Shown: piece by piece, positions 43,942 to 52,838 of the stretch | How the letters are laid out: every line of letters starts with the position of its first letter | Numbering within the stretch: the first letter of the stretch is position 1 | NCBI RefSeq assembly: GCF_030144325.1 | Contig: NZ_CP126307.1 | Span: forward strand, 2,108,001 to 2,172,000 | DNA length: 64,000 bases | Direction: 5' to 3' | Source of the DNA: Bosea vestrisii | Lineage (GTDB): Bacteria > Pseudomonadota > Alphaproteobacteria > Rhizobiales > Beijerinckiaceae | Made by a program: the position numbers and the translations under genes | The notes under the pieces: model-generated | Database searches by the model: none | What the model saw: only the letters and a program-made list of their open reading frames with translations | What the model was told of the DNA's origin: nothing

Positions 43942-44838
43942 TCAATCCTTGCGCTTGTCGTCCTCGGCCAGCAATTCCTTGCGGGCTTTGGTCAGCGCCT
44001 TGCGCGCCTCGGCATCGACCGCCGGGAATTGCGGGTCCAGCTGCTCCAAGCGATCGACGATCGTCGCTGCCACCAGGAGCCGGGTGAACCATTTGTTGTC
44101 GGCCGGCACCACATGCCAGGGGGCGTGCTCGGTCGCGGTGTTGGCGATCGCGTCCTCGTAGAAGCGCTGATACGCGTCCCAGTGCTTGCGCTCGGCGAGA
44201 TCGCCAGGCTCGAACTTCCAGTTCTTGTCGGGCTCGTCGATCCGCGCCAGGAACCGCCGCCGCTGCTCCTCCTTCGACAAGTTGAGGAAGAATTTCAGGA
44301 TCACCGTGCCGTTGCGCGCCAGGTGCTTCTCGAAATCGCGGATGCTCTCGAAGCGCTCGCGCCAGATGTCCTTGCCGATGAGCTCAGGCGCCAGCCCCTG
44401 CTTCGCCAGCAACTCCTCGTGGACACGGACGACCAGCACCTCCTCGTAATAGGAGCGGTTGAAGATACCGATCTCGCCGCGTTCGGGCAGCGCGCACGTC
44501 GTGCGCCAGAGGAAGTCGTGGCGAAGCTCGAGCGAGCTCGGGGCCTTGAACGAGGTGACCTCGCAGCCCTGTGGATTGACGCCCGACATGACGTGCTCGA
44601 TCGTCCCGTCCTTGCCGGCGGTATCGATCGCCTGCAGCACGATGAGGACAGACCAGCGCTTCTCGGCGAAGAGACGCTCCTGCAGGTTGCGCAGGCGCTT
44701 GACGCCGCTCTGCAGCAGCTCGCGCGCCTCGTCCTTGTCGAGATCGAGGCCGCCGGTGTCGGCGGGGTCGAAACGCTTCAGCCGGAAATCAGCGCCATCG
44801 GCAACCCTGAAGTGCTCGACCAATCCGTCTTTCAGCAT
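43942..44838 (-). CDS. ppk2: Polyphosphate kinase 2 family protein (PPK2)
   Basis: 298-residue PPK2, transferring phosphate from polyphosphate to nucleotides. Walker A-like LQAIDTAGKDGTIEHVMSGV, lid/ARG region FNRSYYEEVLVVRVH, and ILKFFLNLSKEEQRRRFLARIDEP are clear. The DTAGKDG form and the PSSLELRHDFLWR segment resemble the class III subgroup that can phosphorylate AMP and ADP; class is inferred. Cytoplasmic. Not in an obvious operon; a hairpin separates it from the TRAP genes upstream. Confidence 0.93.
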   Translation of the reverse strand: MLKDGLVEHFRVADGADFRLKRFDPADTGGLDLDKDEARELLQSGVKRLRNLQERLFAEKRWSVLIVLQAIDTAGKDGTIEHVMSGVNPQGCEVTSFKAPSSLELRHDFLWRTTCALPERGEIGIFNRSYYEEVLVVRVHEELLAKQGLAPELIGKDIWRERFESIRDFEKHLARNGTVILKFFLNLSKEEQRRRFLARIDEPDKNWKFEPGDLAERKHWDAYQRFYEDAIANTATEHAPWHVVPADNKWFTRLLVAATIVDRLEQLDPQFPAVDAEARKALTKARKELLAEDDKRKD

Positions 44839-44939
44839 GCCCGGCGTCCCGTGAGGAAGATCGGCCGCCAGTCTGACTTCATGCCGGTGATTGTCCAGCC
44901 CTTGGCCTGCTCTCGTCCGAGAGACTGAGCAGCAGTTGC

Positions 44940-44979
44940 TGCGGACTTCGCCAGCGGCCGGCCGCCGGCGAAGCCCGCA
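44940..44979 (-). terminator. Stable hairpin after dctP
   Basis: Arms TGCGG/CCGCA and CTTCGCC/GGCGAAG (44940-44952 with 44967-44979) with one mismatch, enclosing GGCCGGCC, form a very stable stem 8 bases beyond the dctP stop. No T-run follows, so termination may need Rho or act as a 3' stabiliser. Confidence 0.5.
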
Positions 44980-44986
44980 TCTCCGC

Positions 44987-46051
44987 CTACTTTGCGTATT
45001 GCTGGATCAGTGCGCGCGCATCCGCGATCAGCTTCTTGCCGTCGGCGCCCTTCGCCCCGACCTCCTTGATCCAGTCCTCCTCGACCGAGGCGGTCGCGTC
45101 GACCCAGCGCTTGTACTCGTCCTGCGGCAGGTCGTAGAAGACGCCGCCGAGATCGGCCGCCTGCTTCTTGAAGGGCTCGACCACGGCGTCGAAGCCGATC
45201 TCACCGGCCCAGGCCGAGGTCTCCGGGCCACTATTGGCGTCGATCACCTTCTTCAGATCGGCTGGCAGGCTGTCGTATTTCGCCTGGTTCATGCCGAACA
45301 GGAAGATCGTGTTCGAGATGCGCGGCGCTCCCGCCGGCACGTTGAGATGGTACTTGGCGATCTCGGCCAACTTGATCGACGGCGAGCCTTCCCAGGGCAC
45401 GGCCGCGCCGTCGACGACGCCCTTGGCGAGCGATTCCGGCACGGCCGGCAGCGGCATCTGCACCGGGGTCGCGCCCAGCGCCGCGAGCATGCGCGAATTG
45501 GCGCGTGTCGCCGCCCGGATCTTCAGGCCCTTCATGTCGGCGAGCGTCTTCGGCTGCTTGCTGGTGAAGTGGAAGAGCGCGCCGTCATGCACGTGCATGA
45601 AGATGCGCTTGACGCCCTTGAACTCGTCCTCGGCATTCTTCTCGACATAATCCCAGAAGGCGCGGCTGCCGGCCTTGGCCGTCACCACCATCCAGGGCAG
45701 TTCGAAGACCTCGGACTTGGCGAACCGTCCGGAGGCATAGGTCGGCACGGTCCAGATCGCATCGACGACGCCGTCGCGCACCTGGTCGAAGAGCTGCGCC
45801 GGCGTGCCGCCGAGCTGCATCGCCGGGTAGATCTGGCATTTGAGCTTGTCGCGCGATTCCTTGGCGATCTTGTCGCACCAGGGCTGGATCAGCTTGACCT
45901 GCGCGCTCGAGGTCGAGGGCAGGAAGTGGTGGACACGGATGATGATCTGCTGCGCCGAGGCCTGTGTCGCCGCCATCAGGCCTGCCAGGCCACCGACAGC
46001 CAACAGACCGCTGCGGAACCGGTTGAGGATGGACTTCCGTTGCTTGCTCAT
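44987..46051 (-). CDS. dctP: TRAP transporter substrate-binding protein DctP
   Basis: 354-residue periplasmic solute receptor of a TRAP transporter. A signal peptide ends near TQASAQ. The family features are IRVHHFLPSTSSAQV near the start, KLKCQIYPAMQLGG, and the region LKGLKIRAATRANSRML (from KGLKIR) with the Arg that usually pairs with a carboxylate ligand. Organic acid uptake is therefore likely. Last gene of the dctQMP set, which is the reverse of the commoner PQM order. The neighbouring aromatic 2-oxoacid genes make mandelate or benzoylformate possible ligands (inference). Confidence 0.92.
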   Translation of the reverse strand: MSKQRKSILNRFRSGLLAVGGLAGLMAATQASAQQIIIRVHHFLPSTSSAQVKLIQPWCDKIAKESRDKLKCQIYPAMQLGGTPAQLFDQVRDGVVDAIWTVPTYASGRFAKSEVFELPWMVVTAKAGSRAFWDYVEKNAEDEFKGVKRIFMHVHDGALFHFTSKQPKTLADMKGLKIRAATRANSRMLAALGATPVQMPLPAVPESLAKGVVDGAAVPWEGSPSIKLAEIAKYHLNVPAGAPRISNTIFLFGMNQAKYDSLPADLKKVIDANSGPETSAWAGEIGFDAVVEPFKKQAADLGGVFYDLPQDEYKRWVDATASVEEDWIKEVGAKGADGKKLIADARALIQQYAK

Positions 46052-46097
46052 GCTGCACCTCCCTGTGTGGTTGTTGTCTGCTTCGTGGTGAACTGCC

Positions 46098-47432
46098 TCA
46101 CAGCGCGCCGAACGCCTTGACCAGGACGAGCGAGATCGAGGGGAAGGCGACGAGGACGACGATGCGGACGAGATCAGAGGCCAGGAAGGGCATCACGCCC
46201 TTGAAGGTCTCGACCAGCGGAACGTCCTTGGCCAGGCGATTGATGATGTAGACGTTCATGCCGACCGGCGGATGCACCAGGCCGATCTCGACCACCATCA
46301 ATGCGAGGATGCCGAACCAGATCGACTTGTCCTCGACCGACATGCCGTAGAAGTCGAGCCCGATGATCATCGGATAGAAGATCGGGATCGTCAGCAGGAT
46401 CATCGCCAGCGAGTCCATGACGCAGCCGAGCAGGATGTAGATCACGAGGATCATCGCCAGCACGAAGAGCGGTGCGAGGCCGCTGTCCTTGACCCAACCC
46501 GCAAGCTCCGCCGGCATCTGCGACAGGGCCAGCGCCGTGTTCAGCATGTCGGCGCCGAGCAGCACCAAGAGGATCATCGCCGTCGCCTGCGCCGTGCCGA
46601 GCGCGCTGTCGATCAGGCCGCGTAGCCGCATGCCGCCGCTGACCACCGCGATCGCGCCGCAGGCCGCCGCGCCGATCGCAGCCGCCTCGGTCGGTGTCGC
46701 CCAGCCGCCATAGATGCCGACGATGACGATCACGAAGACGAGGATCACCGGGAGTACGCCGGCGAGGACCTTGAGGCGCTCCGGCCAGGGCACGCGCGGG
46801 CCGGCCGGCCCCGCTTCCGGATTGCGGCGCACGACCAGCTGCACCACGAACATGTAGCCGAACATCGCGATCAGGCCGGGCAGGACGGCGGCCATGAACA
46901 GCTTGCCGATCGATTCCTGGGTCAGGATCGCGTAGATCACCAGCGGCACCGAGGGCGGGATCATGATGCCGAGCGTGCCGCCGGCCGCGAGCGCGCCAGT
47001 CGCGAGGCTCCCCGAATAGCGGTAGCGGCGCAGCTCCGGCAGGGCGACCTGGCCCATCGTCGCCGCGGTCGCGAGCGAGGAGCCGCAGATCGCGCCGAAG
47101 CCGGCGCAGGCGCCGATCGCCGCCATGGCGACGCCGCCGCGGCGATGGCCGATGAAGGCGCTGACGCAGCGGAACAGGCTCGCCGACAAGCCGCCATGGG
47201 TGGCGAACTGGCCCATCAGCAGGAAGAGCGGAATGACCGTCAGGTCGTAGTTCGACAGGCGGGCATAGGGAATCGATTTCAGGATGTTGAGCCAGGGCGC
47301 CCAGTTGCCACCCATCAGATAGACATAGCCACCCGAGCCCGCGACGAACATCGCGATGCCGATCGGCACGCGGAACGCCATCAGCGCGAGCAGACCTGCG
47401 AAGATCGTGAAGCCGACCGAGATCCCGCTCAT
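46098..47432 (-). CDS. dctM: TRAP transporter large permease DctM
   Basis: 444-residue large membrane subunit carrying the ion-coupled transport function. The start at 47432 (MSGISVGFTIFAGLLALMAF) overlaps the dctQ stop by 4 bases; a longer in-frame extension is dctQ in another frame. Family blocks include MGQFATHGGLSASLFR, CAGFGAICGSSLATAATMG, ALAAGGTLGIMIPPSVPLV, IYGGWATPTEAAAIGA and GLVHPPVGMNVYI. Twelve or so hydrophobic segments. Works with DctQ and DctP. Confidence 0.94.
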   Translation of the reverse strand: MSGISVGFTIFAGLLALMAFRVPIGIAMFVAGSGGYVYLMGGNWAPWLNILKSIPYARLSNYDLTVIPLFLLMGQFATHGGLSASLFRCVSAFIGHRRGGVAMAAIGACAGFGAICGSSLATAATMGQVALPELRRYRYSGSLATGALAAGGTLGIMIPPSVPLVIYAILTQESIGKLFMAAVLPGLIAMFGYMFVVQLVVRRNPEAGPAGPRVPWPERLKVLAGVLPVILVFVIVIVGIYGGWATPTEAAAIGAAACGAIAVVSGGMRLRGLIDSALGTAQATAMILLVLLGADMLNTALALSQMPAELAGWVKDSGLAPLFVLAMILVIYILLGCVMDSLAMILLTIPIFYPMIIGLDFYGMSVEDKSIWFGILALMVVEIGLVHPPVGMNVYIINRLAKDVPLVETFKGVMPFLASDLVRIVVLVAFPSISLVLVKAFGAL

Positions 47433-47977
47433 CGACGGGCTCCCTCGCGATGCGCCGCTTCTTGAACATGACGCGTCGCCATGTAGAAGCCGGCCAGCGC
47501 CAGCATCGCAAAGCCCGGCACCATCGCGATCTGCGCCCACCAGACCGGGATATCGAGGATCGCCGAGGTCTCGCCGTCCTCGCGGGTACCGATCGCCCCG
47601 ACATAGACGCGCCAGGTCAGCACGGCACCGACAAGCCCGACAAGGAGCGAGCCGAAGGCATCCAGCATGTGATTGACCCATGGCGGGGCGGCCGCCGTGA
47701 AGAAGTCGACCTTCACGTCGCCGTGGTTGAGGTGGCAGTAGGCGAAGAAGGCGGCAGAAGCGGCCGCCGCGACCATCTGTAGAAGTTCGACATCGCCGGG
47801 AATGGGGGCGGACAGGAGCTTGCGGCCAACGATCGAGACGATCGACATGCCGACCAGGCCGACGAACAAGAGCCCTCCGGTGATCGCCAGAACCTTCGAA
47901 ACGGCGAGCAACACGCGCCCGGACGCCCCGAAGGCAATCGGATCGTTCGCTACCTGGCCCGGCACGGCTTCCTGCAT
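47429..47977 (-). CDS. dctQ: TRAP transporter small permease DctQ
   Basis: 182-residue small membrane subunit with four predicted helices (around residues 25-50, 60-80, 105-125 and 150-170). The motif IPGDVELLQMVAAAASAAFFAYCHLNHGDVKVDFF, of which GDVELLQM and HLNHGDVKVD are the core, is typical. The WWAQIAMVPGFAML stretch marks the last helix. First gene of the TRAP operon; its promoter and a palindrome lie at 48068-48096. Confidence 0.9.
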   Translation of the reverse strand: MQEAVPGQVANDPIAFGASGRVLLAVSKVLAITGGLLFVGLVGMSIVSIVGRKLLSAPIPGDVELLQMVAAAASAAFFAYCHLNHGDVKVDFFTAAAPPWVNHMLDAFGSLLVGLVGAVLTWRVYVGAIGTREDGETSAILDIPVWWAQIAMVPGFAMLALAGFYMATRHVQEAAHREGARR

Positions 47978-48067
47978 CGGCTTTCTTCCCCTTGTTGGTC
48001 GTCGTCGCGCTTGTTTCCGCGCGTCCGGTCGTCAGGCGGCCCGCTCCGCCATCCAGGTGGTTCAGTA

Positions 48068-48096
48068 AATTATTTCACATGTTAAATAATGTGCAA
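48068..48096 (-). promoter_or_regulatory. Putative dctQMP promoter with embedded operator
   Basis: On the minus strand a weak -35 TTGCAC (48096-48091) is followed 16 bases later by AATAAT (48074-48069). The spacer and -10 are covered by a dyad whose arms ATTATTT (48069-48075) and AAATAAT (48084-48090) are perfect, with ACATGT at the centre; 20 of 22 positions are symmetric. The segment is strikingly AT-rich for this genome. It probably binds a repressor of the TRAP operon. No dedicated regulator gene adjoins it except the LysR at 51375. Confidence 0.5.
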
Positions 48097-48208
48097 CAGG
48101 AAATTCGGGACAGCAGGGCCATCTCGCCTGCAGGGTTTGCCGGACGTCTTCGTCCGACCTCTCGATGATGACCATGCATCCCTTTGTAACGACGCTCATC
48201 TCTCGCAC

Positions 48209-49663
48209 CTAGAACGGGTAATGGCGTGGCGCGGTCTGTAGCGTCAGCCAGCGCAATTCGGTGAAGGATTCGATGCCGGCGCGCCCGCCGAAGCGGCCAT
48301 AGCCGCTGTTCTTGACGCCGCCGAACGGCATCTGCGCCTCGTCATGCACGGTCGGACCGTTGACATGGCAGATGCCGGATTCGATGCGGCCAGCAACGCG
48401 CCAGCCGCGCGCCGTGTCGCCCGTGAACACCGCGGCCGAAAGCCCATAGGGATTGTCGTTGGCGCAGGCGATCGCCGCCTCCTCGCCGTCGACGCGCACG
48501 ATCGCCTTGACCGGCCCAAAACTCTCCTCGCCGTAGATCCGCATCGCCGGGGTGACGTGGTCGAGCAGCGTCGCCGGAAACAGCGTCGTATCCGCCTTGC
48601 CGCCGGAGACGAGCGTCGCGCCCTTCGCCAAGGCGTCGTCGATCAGGGCGTTGCAGCGCTCGACCGCCTTCATGTCGACCACCGAGCCGAGCACGACCGG
48701 TCCCTGGCGCGGATCGCCAAGCGGCAGCTTCTGTGCCTTGGCGGCAAGGCGCGCGACAAAGTCGTCAGCGATGCGGCTGTCGACCACGATCCGTTCGGTC
48801 GACATGCAGATCTGGCCGGAATTGGCGAAGGCGCCGAAGGCGATGCCGGCGACCGCCGCGTCGAGATCGGCATCGTCGAGGACGAGCGCCGGCGCCTTGC
48901 CGCCGAGCTCCAGCACGACCGGCTTCAGATGCTCCGCGCAAAGCTTCGCGATGATGCGGCCGACATGGGTCGAGCCAGTGAAGTTGACGCGCCTGACCGC
49001 CGGATGCGCCACCATCGCCGCGACGACCTCGGCTGCGTCCTCAGGCGCATTGGTGACGAAATTGACCACGCCATCCGGCAGCCCGGCCTCCTGCAAAGCT
49101 GCAATGATCAGCCCATGTGTGCGCGGGCAGAGCTCCGAGCCCTTCAGCACGACGGTATTGCCGCAGGCGAGCGGCACGGCGATGGCGCGCGTGCCGAGGA
49201 TGACCGGCGCATTCCACGGCGCCATCCCAAGTACGACGCCAGCCGGCTGGCGCACCGCCAAGGCGAGGCTGCCGGGCACATTGGACGGGATGACCTCGCC
49301 GCTGATCTGCGTCGTCAGCGCGGCGGCCTCGATCAGCATGTCGGCTGCGAGGTGGACGTTGAACCCGGCCCAGATGGCGGAAGCGCCAGTCTCGGCCGAC
49401 ATCGCCGCCGTAAACTCAGCGGCGCGGGCTTCGAGTGCATGCGCGCCCTTGACCAGCAATTCGCGGCGCTTGGCCGGCGGCGTCTGCGACCAGGCCGGGA
49501 AAGCGCGAGCGGCGGCATCGACGGCCGCGCGAGCGTCGTCGACTGTGGCCGCGGCGGCGCGGCTCGCGACCGAGCCGTCGAGCGGGTTGAGGCGCTCGAA
49601 GACGCGCCCGCCGGTCGCCGCGACCGCCTTGCCGTCGATCAAAAGGTTGATGGTATCGGTCAT
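48209..49663 (-). CDS. Aldehyde dehydrogenase, benzaldehyde/vanillin/salicylaldehyde type
   Basis: 484-residue NAD(P)-dependent aldehyde dehydrogenase. ATG 49663 opens with MTDTINLLIDGKAVAATGG. Catalytic Cys is in FANSGQICMSTERIVV, the general base Glu is in VVLELGGKAP, and the Asn is in GMAPWNAPVILG. These sequences and the CPRTHGLI stretch resemble aromatic aldehyde dehydrogenases. It begins 17 bases after a benzoylformate decarboxylase gene, so its likely reaction is benzaldehyde to benzoate. A frameshift in that upstream gene makes an artificial open frame continuous into this one. Confidence 0.9.
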   Translation of the reverse strand: MTDTINLLIDGKAVAATGGRVFERLNPLDGSVASRAAAATVDDARAAVDAAARAFPAWSQTPPAKRRELLVKGAHALEARAAEFTAAMSAETGASAIWAGFNVHLAADMLIEAAALTTQISGEVIPSNVPGSLALAVRQPAGVVLGMAPWNAPVILGTRAIAVPLACGNTVVLKGSELCPRTHGLIIAALQEAGLPDGVVNFVTNAPEDAAEVVAAMVAHPAVRRVNFTGSTHVGRIIAKLCAEHLKPVVLELGGKAPALVLDDADLDAAVAGIAFGAFANSGQICMSTERIVVDSRIADDFVARLAAKAQKLPLGDPRQGPVVLGSVVDMKAVERCNALIDDALAKGATLVSGGKADTTLFPATLLDHVTPAMRIYGEESFGPVKAIVRVDGEEAAIACANDNPYGLSAAVFTGDTARGWRVAGRIESGICHVNGPTVHDEAQMPFGGVKNSGYGRFGGRAGIESFTELRWLTLQTAPRHYPF

Positions 49664-49680
49664 CTCTCGATCCTCGAAGC

Positions 49681-51295
49681 TCAGGCGATCACGATGTCGA
49701 TCAGGTTCGGCCCGGAAGCCGCGAAGGCGGCGCGCAGGCGCGGGGCGAGGTCCTCGGGCCGCTCGACCCGCTCGCCCGGCACGCCCTGCCCACCAGCCAA
49801 TTGCGCGAAATCGAGGCCCGGCAATTCGGTTCCGGCCGGCTTGTCGTTCGGCGCATAGCCGAAGACCGGGGCGAAATCCTGAAGCGCCGCATAGCGACGG
49901 TTGTTGAGGATCAAAAAGGTCATCGGCAGGTCGAGCTGCGCGGCGCTGTAGAGCGCCTGGATCGAATAGAGGCTGGAGCCGTCGCCGATCAGCGCGATCG
50001 TCCGCCCGGGCTGCTTCATGCGCTGGCGGGCCAGCGCGACACCGACCGCCGCCGGCATGCTGTGTCCGGAGCCCGCCGCTCGCCATGGTGTAGAAGCTGT
50101 CGGCGCCGCTCATCGGCAGATAGGTCTGGATCGTCGAGCGGGTGCTCGGAGCCTCCTCGACCACGACGTCGTCGGGGTGGCGTTCCCGGTCGATCACCGA
50201 GAGCGCATAAGCGGCCGACATCGGCACACCGGGTGAGGGTGTCTGCGGAGCGGGTCGGAACAGCGATGCCTCGCGTCCGGCGCCAGGCGCGCTGGCGGCG
50301 AGCAGCGCACCTACCCCTAGATCGAGACTGGCGACGACGCTGTCACCGACCGGCGCCCAGGCCGCCTGCTGCGGATCGTCGACGATCTGCGCGAGCTGCG
50401 CTCCCTCAGGAATATGCGGCCCGTTGCCCTCGACATGATAGGTGAAGGCCGGCGCACCCAGCACCAGGATGAAGTCATGCGGGGCGAGGCGCTCGACGAT
50501 CTTCTCGCGCATCGCCGGCAGGAAGCCGCAGAACTGGGGATGGCGCTCGGGGAAACCGCAGCGCGCGCTCATCGGCGCGACATAGATCGAAGCGTGGTGG
50601 CGCTCGGCCAGCGCGACGACGTCGTCGACGGCCTGGTCACGCGCGACGCCCGCGCCGACGACGAAGGCCGGCCGCCTGCTGGCGTTCAGGCGCTCGGCAA
50701 CCGCCGCGATGCCATCGGGCGCCGGCGCAATCGCCTGACTGACGCGGCGCGGCAGGACGAACTCGCTCGGCTGATCCCAGTCATCGGCCGGGATCGAGAT
50801 GAAGACCGGGCCGCGCGGCGGCTGCATGGCGATGTGATAGGCCCGCGCCAGAGCGAGCGGCAGGTCGGCGCCGCGGGCCGGCTCGATCGCCCATTTGACA
50901 TAGGGCTTTGGCAGCTCGGTCGCCTGCACCGAGGCAAGGAACGGGTCGAAGGGCAGGATCGAGCGCGCCTGCTGGCCGGCCGTGATCAGCAGCGGCGTCT
51001 GGTTCTTGAACGCCGTGAAGATGTTGCCCATGGCATGGCCGACGCCGGCGGCCGAGTGCAGGTTGACCAGCGCGGCATTGCGCGTCGCCTGCGCATAGCC
51101 GTCGGCCATGCCGACCACGACCGCTTCTTGCAGACCGAGCACATAGCGGAAATCCTCCGGATACTCCCGGAACATCGGCAGCTCGGTCGAGCCGGGATTG
51201 CCGAAGACCGTGTCGATCCCAAACTGGCGCAGCAGGTCGAGCACGGCTTCCCTAACGGTCGGGCGGGCAGAGGATGATGTGATGTCAGCTGGCAT
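49681..51295 (-). pseudogene. mdlC: Benzoylformate decarboxylase-like ThDP enzyme, frameshifted
   Basis: Thiamine-diphosphate enzyme converting benzoylformate to benzaldehyde and CO2 (mandelate route). ATG 51295 follows a GAGGGA box. The Pyr domain includes the catalytic Glu in FGNPGSTELPMF and LHSAAGVGHAMGN. After SFYTMASGGL the frame breaks at about 50068-50069; deleting one base gives GHSMPAAVGVALARQR and the ThDP-binding GDGSSLYSIQALYSA with NNRRYAAL, ending at 49681. Corrected length is about 537 residues. As written, the frame runs on through noncoding phase into the next gene, giving a false 1000-residue protein. Either true decay or an assembly error. Confidence 0.85.
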
Positions 51296-51374
51296 GCGCG
51301 TCCCTCGGATCGGCGGCACTGTGGCGGCACGCTGGCCATTGCTCAATTAGATGAAGCGACTAAGTATTATTCGC

Positions 51375-52313
51375 ATGGCGAATATCGATACGATCGACCT
51401 GAACCTGTTGAGATTGTTCGATGCGGTCTACCGCACCCGCAATGTCAGCCGTGCGGCCGAGGAGCTAGGCCTCTCGCAGCCCGCGACGAGCCAGGCCCTG
51501 ACACGCTTGCGACTGCTGTTGCGCGATCCGCTGTTTGAGCGCGTCGCCGGCGGCGTGCGGCCGACCGCCCGCTCCGAGCGCCTGGCGCATTCGGTCCAGG
51601 CCGGCCTTGCGCTGCTCGAAGCCGGCCTGAAGGAGGATGAAAGCTTCGATCCGGCGACCACGGACGCCGAGTTGCGCCTGCATCTCAGCGATATCGGCGA
51701 GGGCCGCTTCTTGCCGCCGCTGATGACCACCTTCCGAGAGATCGCGCCGAACCTGCGCATCACCTCGCGCGCCTGGCCGCCGGACGCGATTTCCGAGGCC
51801 CTGGACAATGGCCAGCTTCATTTCGCGCTGGGTTTTCTCCCGACCGTCAGCGGCTCCGCCCAGGCCGAGATGCTGACCGATCGCTACCAGATCTTCGTTC
51901 GCGCCGGGCACCCGGTCACACGTCAGGCCGTCGACGGCGCCTTGAGCGCCGACGCTATCGCGCGGCTGGACTTCGTCTCCGTGCGCTCACACGCCCAGAC
52001 GCAGCGGATCCTGGAGATGCTGCATCTCGATCCGCGCATCCGCCTCGTCGTCTCCAGCTTCACGGCGCTGCCGCCGATCATCCGCGCCACCGACCTAGCC
52101 GTGCTGATGCCGCGCCAGATTGGCCTCGGCCTCGAGCCGGTCGCGTCCTTCGCCCTGCTTGAGCCCGCCTTGCCCCAGCGCGATTTCAGCGTGGCGCTGC
52201 ATTGGAGCCGGCGGCACGCGCAGAACGCCATGCTGCGCTGGGCGCGCGGGGTCATCCTGGAGCTGTTCCAGAGCCCCCAGCGATCAGAGCCCCCCGAGAT
52301 GGCCGGCGGCTAG
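51375..52313 (+). CDS. LysR-family regulator of the aromatic 2-oxoacid/TRAP region
   Basis: 312-residue LysR protein from ATG 51375 (MANIDTIDLNLLRLFDAVYR); an in-frame ATG at 51351 is possible. Winged HTH residues 5-65 (TRNVSRAAEELGLSQPATSQ as the core) and an effector domain follow. The NLLRLFDAVYRTRNVSRAA style is of the NodD/NahR-like branch, which often responds to aromatic acids. It is divergent from the decarboxylase gene across 79 bases, so it probably controls the decarboxylase-dehydrogenase pair and perhaps the TRAP genes. Confidence 0.9.
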   Translation: MANIDTIDLNLLRLFDAVYRTRNVSRAAEELGLSQPATSQALTRLRLLLRDPLFERVAGGVRPTARSERLAHSVQAGLALLEAGLKEDESFDPATTDAELRLHLSDIGEGRFLPPLMTTFREIAPNLRITSRAWPPDAISEALDNGQLHFALGFLPTVSGSAQAEMLTDRYQIFVRAGHPVTRQAVDGALSADAIARLDFVSVRSHAQTQRILEMLHLDPRIRLVVSSFTALPPIIRATDLAVLMPRQIGLGLEPVASFALLEPALPQRDFSVALHWSRRHAQNAMLRWARGVILELFQSPQRSEPPEMAGG

Positions 52314-52338
52314 GTCGATCATGCCGCGGGAGCGGCTG

Positions 52339-52830
52339 TCAGATCTGCTTCAGCCCGCGATAGCGCGCGAAGACGTTCTGCCGGCTGGCGGAGAACACCA
52401 CGACGTCATAGGCATCCGGCGCCTGGCCGGGCACTTCCATGCCGGGCGAGCCAACCGGCATGCCGGCGACGGCGAGGCCCGTGACCTTGGACCGCTCGGC
52501 AAGCAGGCGCTTGATCGCCTCGGCTGGCACATGGCCTTCCACGACGTAGCCGCCGACTTCGACGGTATGACAGGAGGCGAGCGCATCCGGCACGCCGAGC
52601 TTGAGCTTGAGCGGCGCGACATCCGCGACCTCGACCACCTCGACCGGGAAGCCGGCCGCCCGCACATGCTTGACCCAGTTGCCACAGCAGCCGCAACTCG
52701 GATCGCGGGTCACGACCATCTTCGGCAGCGTCTCGGCGGCGGCCGCAGGGCGCGATAGCCCGAACGTAGCGGCCAGCTGCGCAGCGCCGATCAGCAGGCC
52801 GCGGCGGGATGGGGAAAGCTTGCTTGTCAT
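52339..52830 (-). CDS. DUF411 metal-binding protein
   Basis: 163-residue secreted or periplasmic DUF411 protein. The signal sequence has paired arginines (SPSRRGLLIGAAQL) and ends at PAAAAE. The CGCC motif in TRDPSCGCCGNWVKHV, DALASCHTVEVGGYVVEGHVP and MPVGSPGMEVPG are all diagnostic; the family is linked with copper handling. ATG 52830 has a TGAGGCAGG box; a TTG four codons upstream is less likely. Lies 8 bases after an HMA-domain gene on the same strand and probably forms a unit with it. Confidence 0.9.
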   Translation of the reverse strand: MTSKLSPSRRGLLIGAAQLAATFGLSRPAAAAETLPKMVVTRDPSCGCCGNWVKHVRAAGFPVEVVEVADVAPLKLKLGVPDALASCHTVEVGGYVVEGHVPAEAIKRLLAERSKVTGLAVAGMPVGSPGMEVPGQAPDAYDVVVFSASRQNVFARYRGLKQI

Positions 52831-52838
52831 GTCCTGCC

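Noticed and set aside
49664..50066. Possible linker domain of a decarboxylase-dehydrogenase fusion
   Set aside because: The minus-strand product here is Arg/Ala-rich out-of-frame sequence, while the other frame encodes the ThDP-binding C-terminus.
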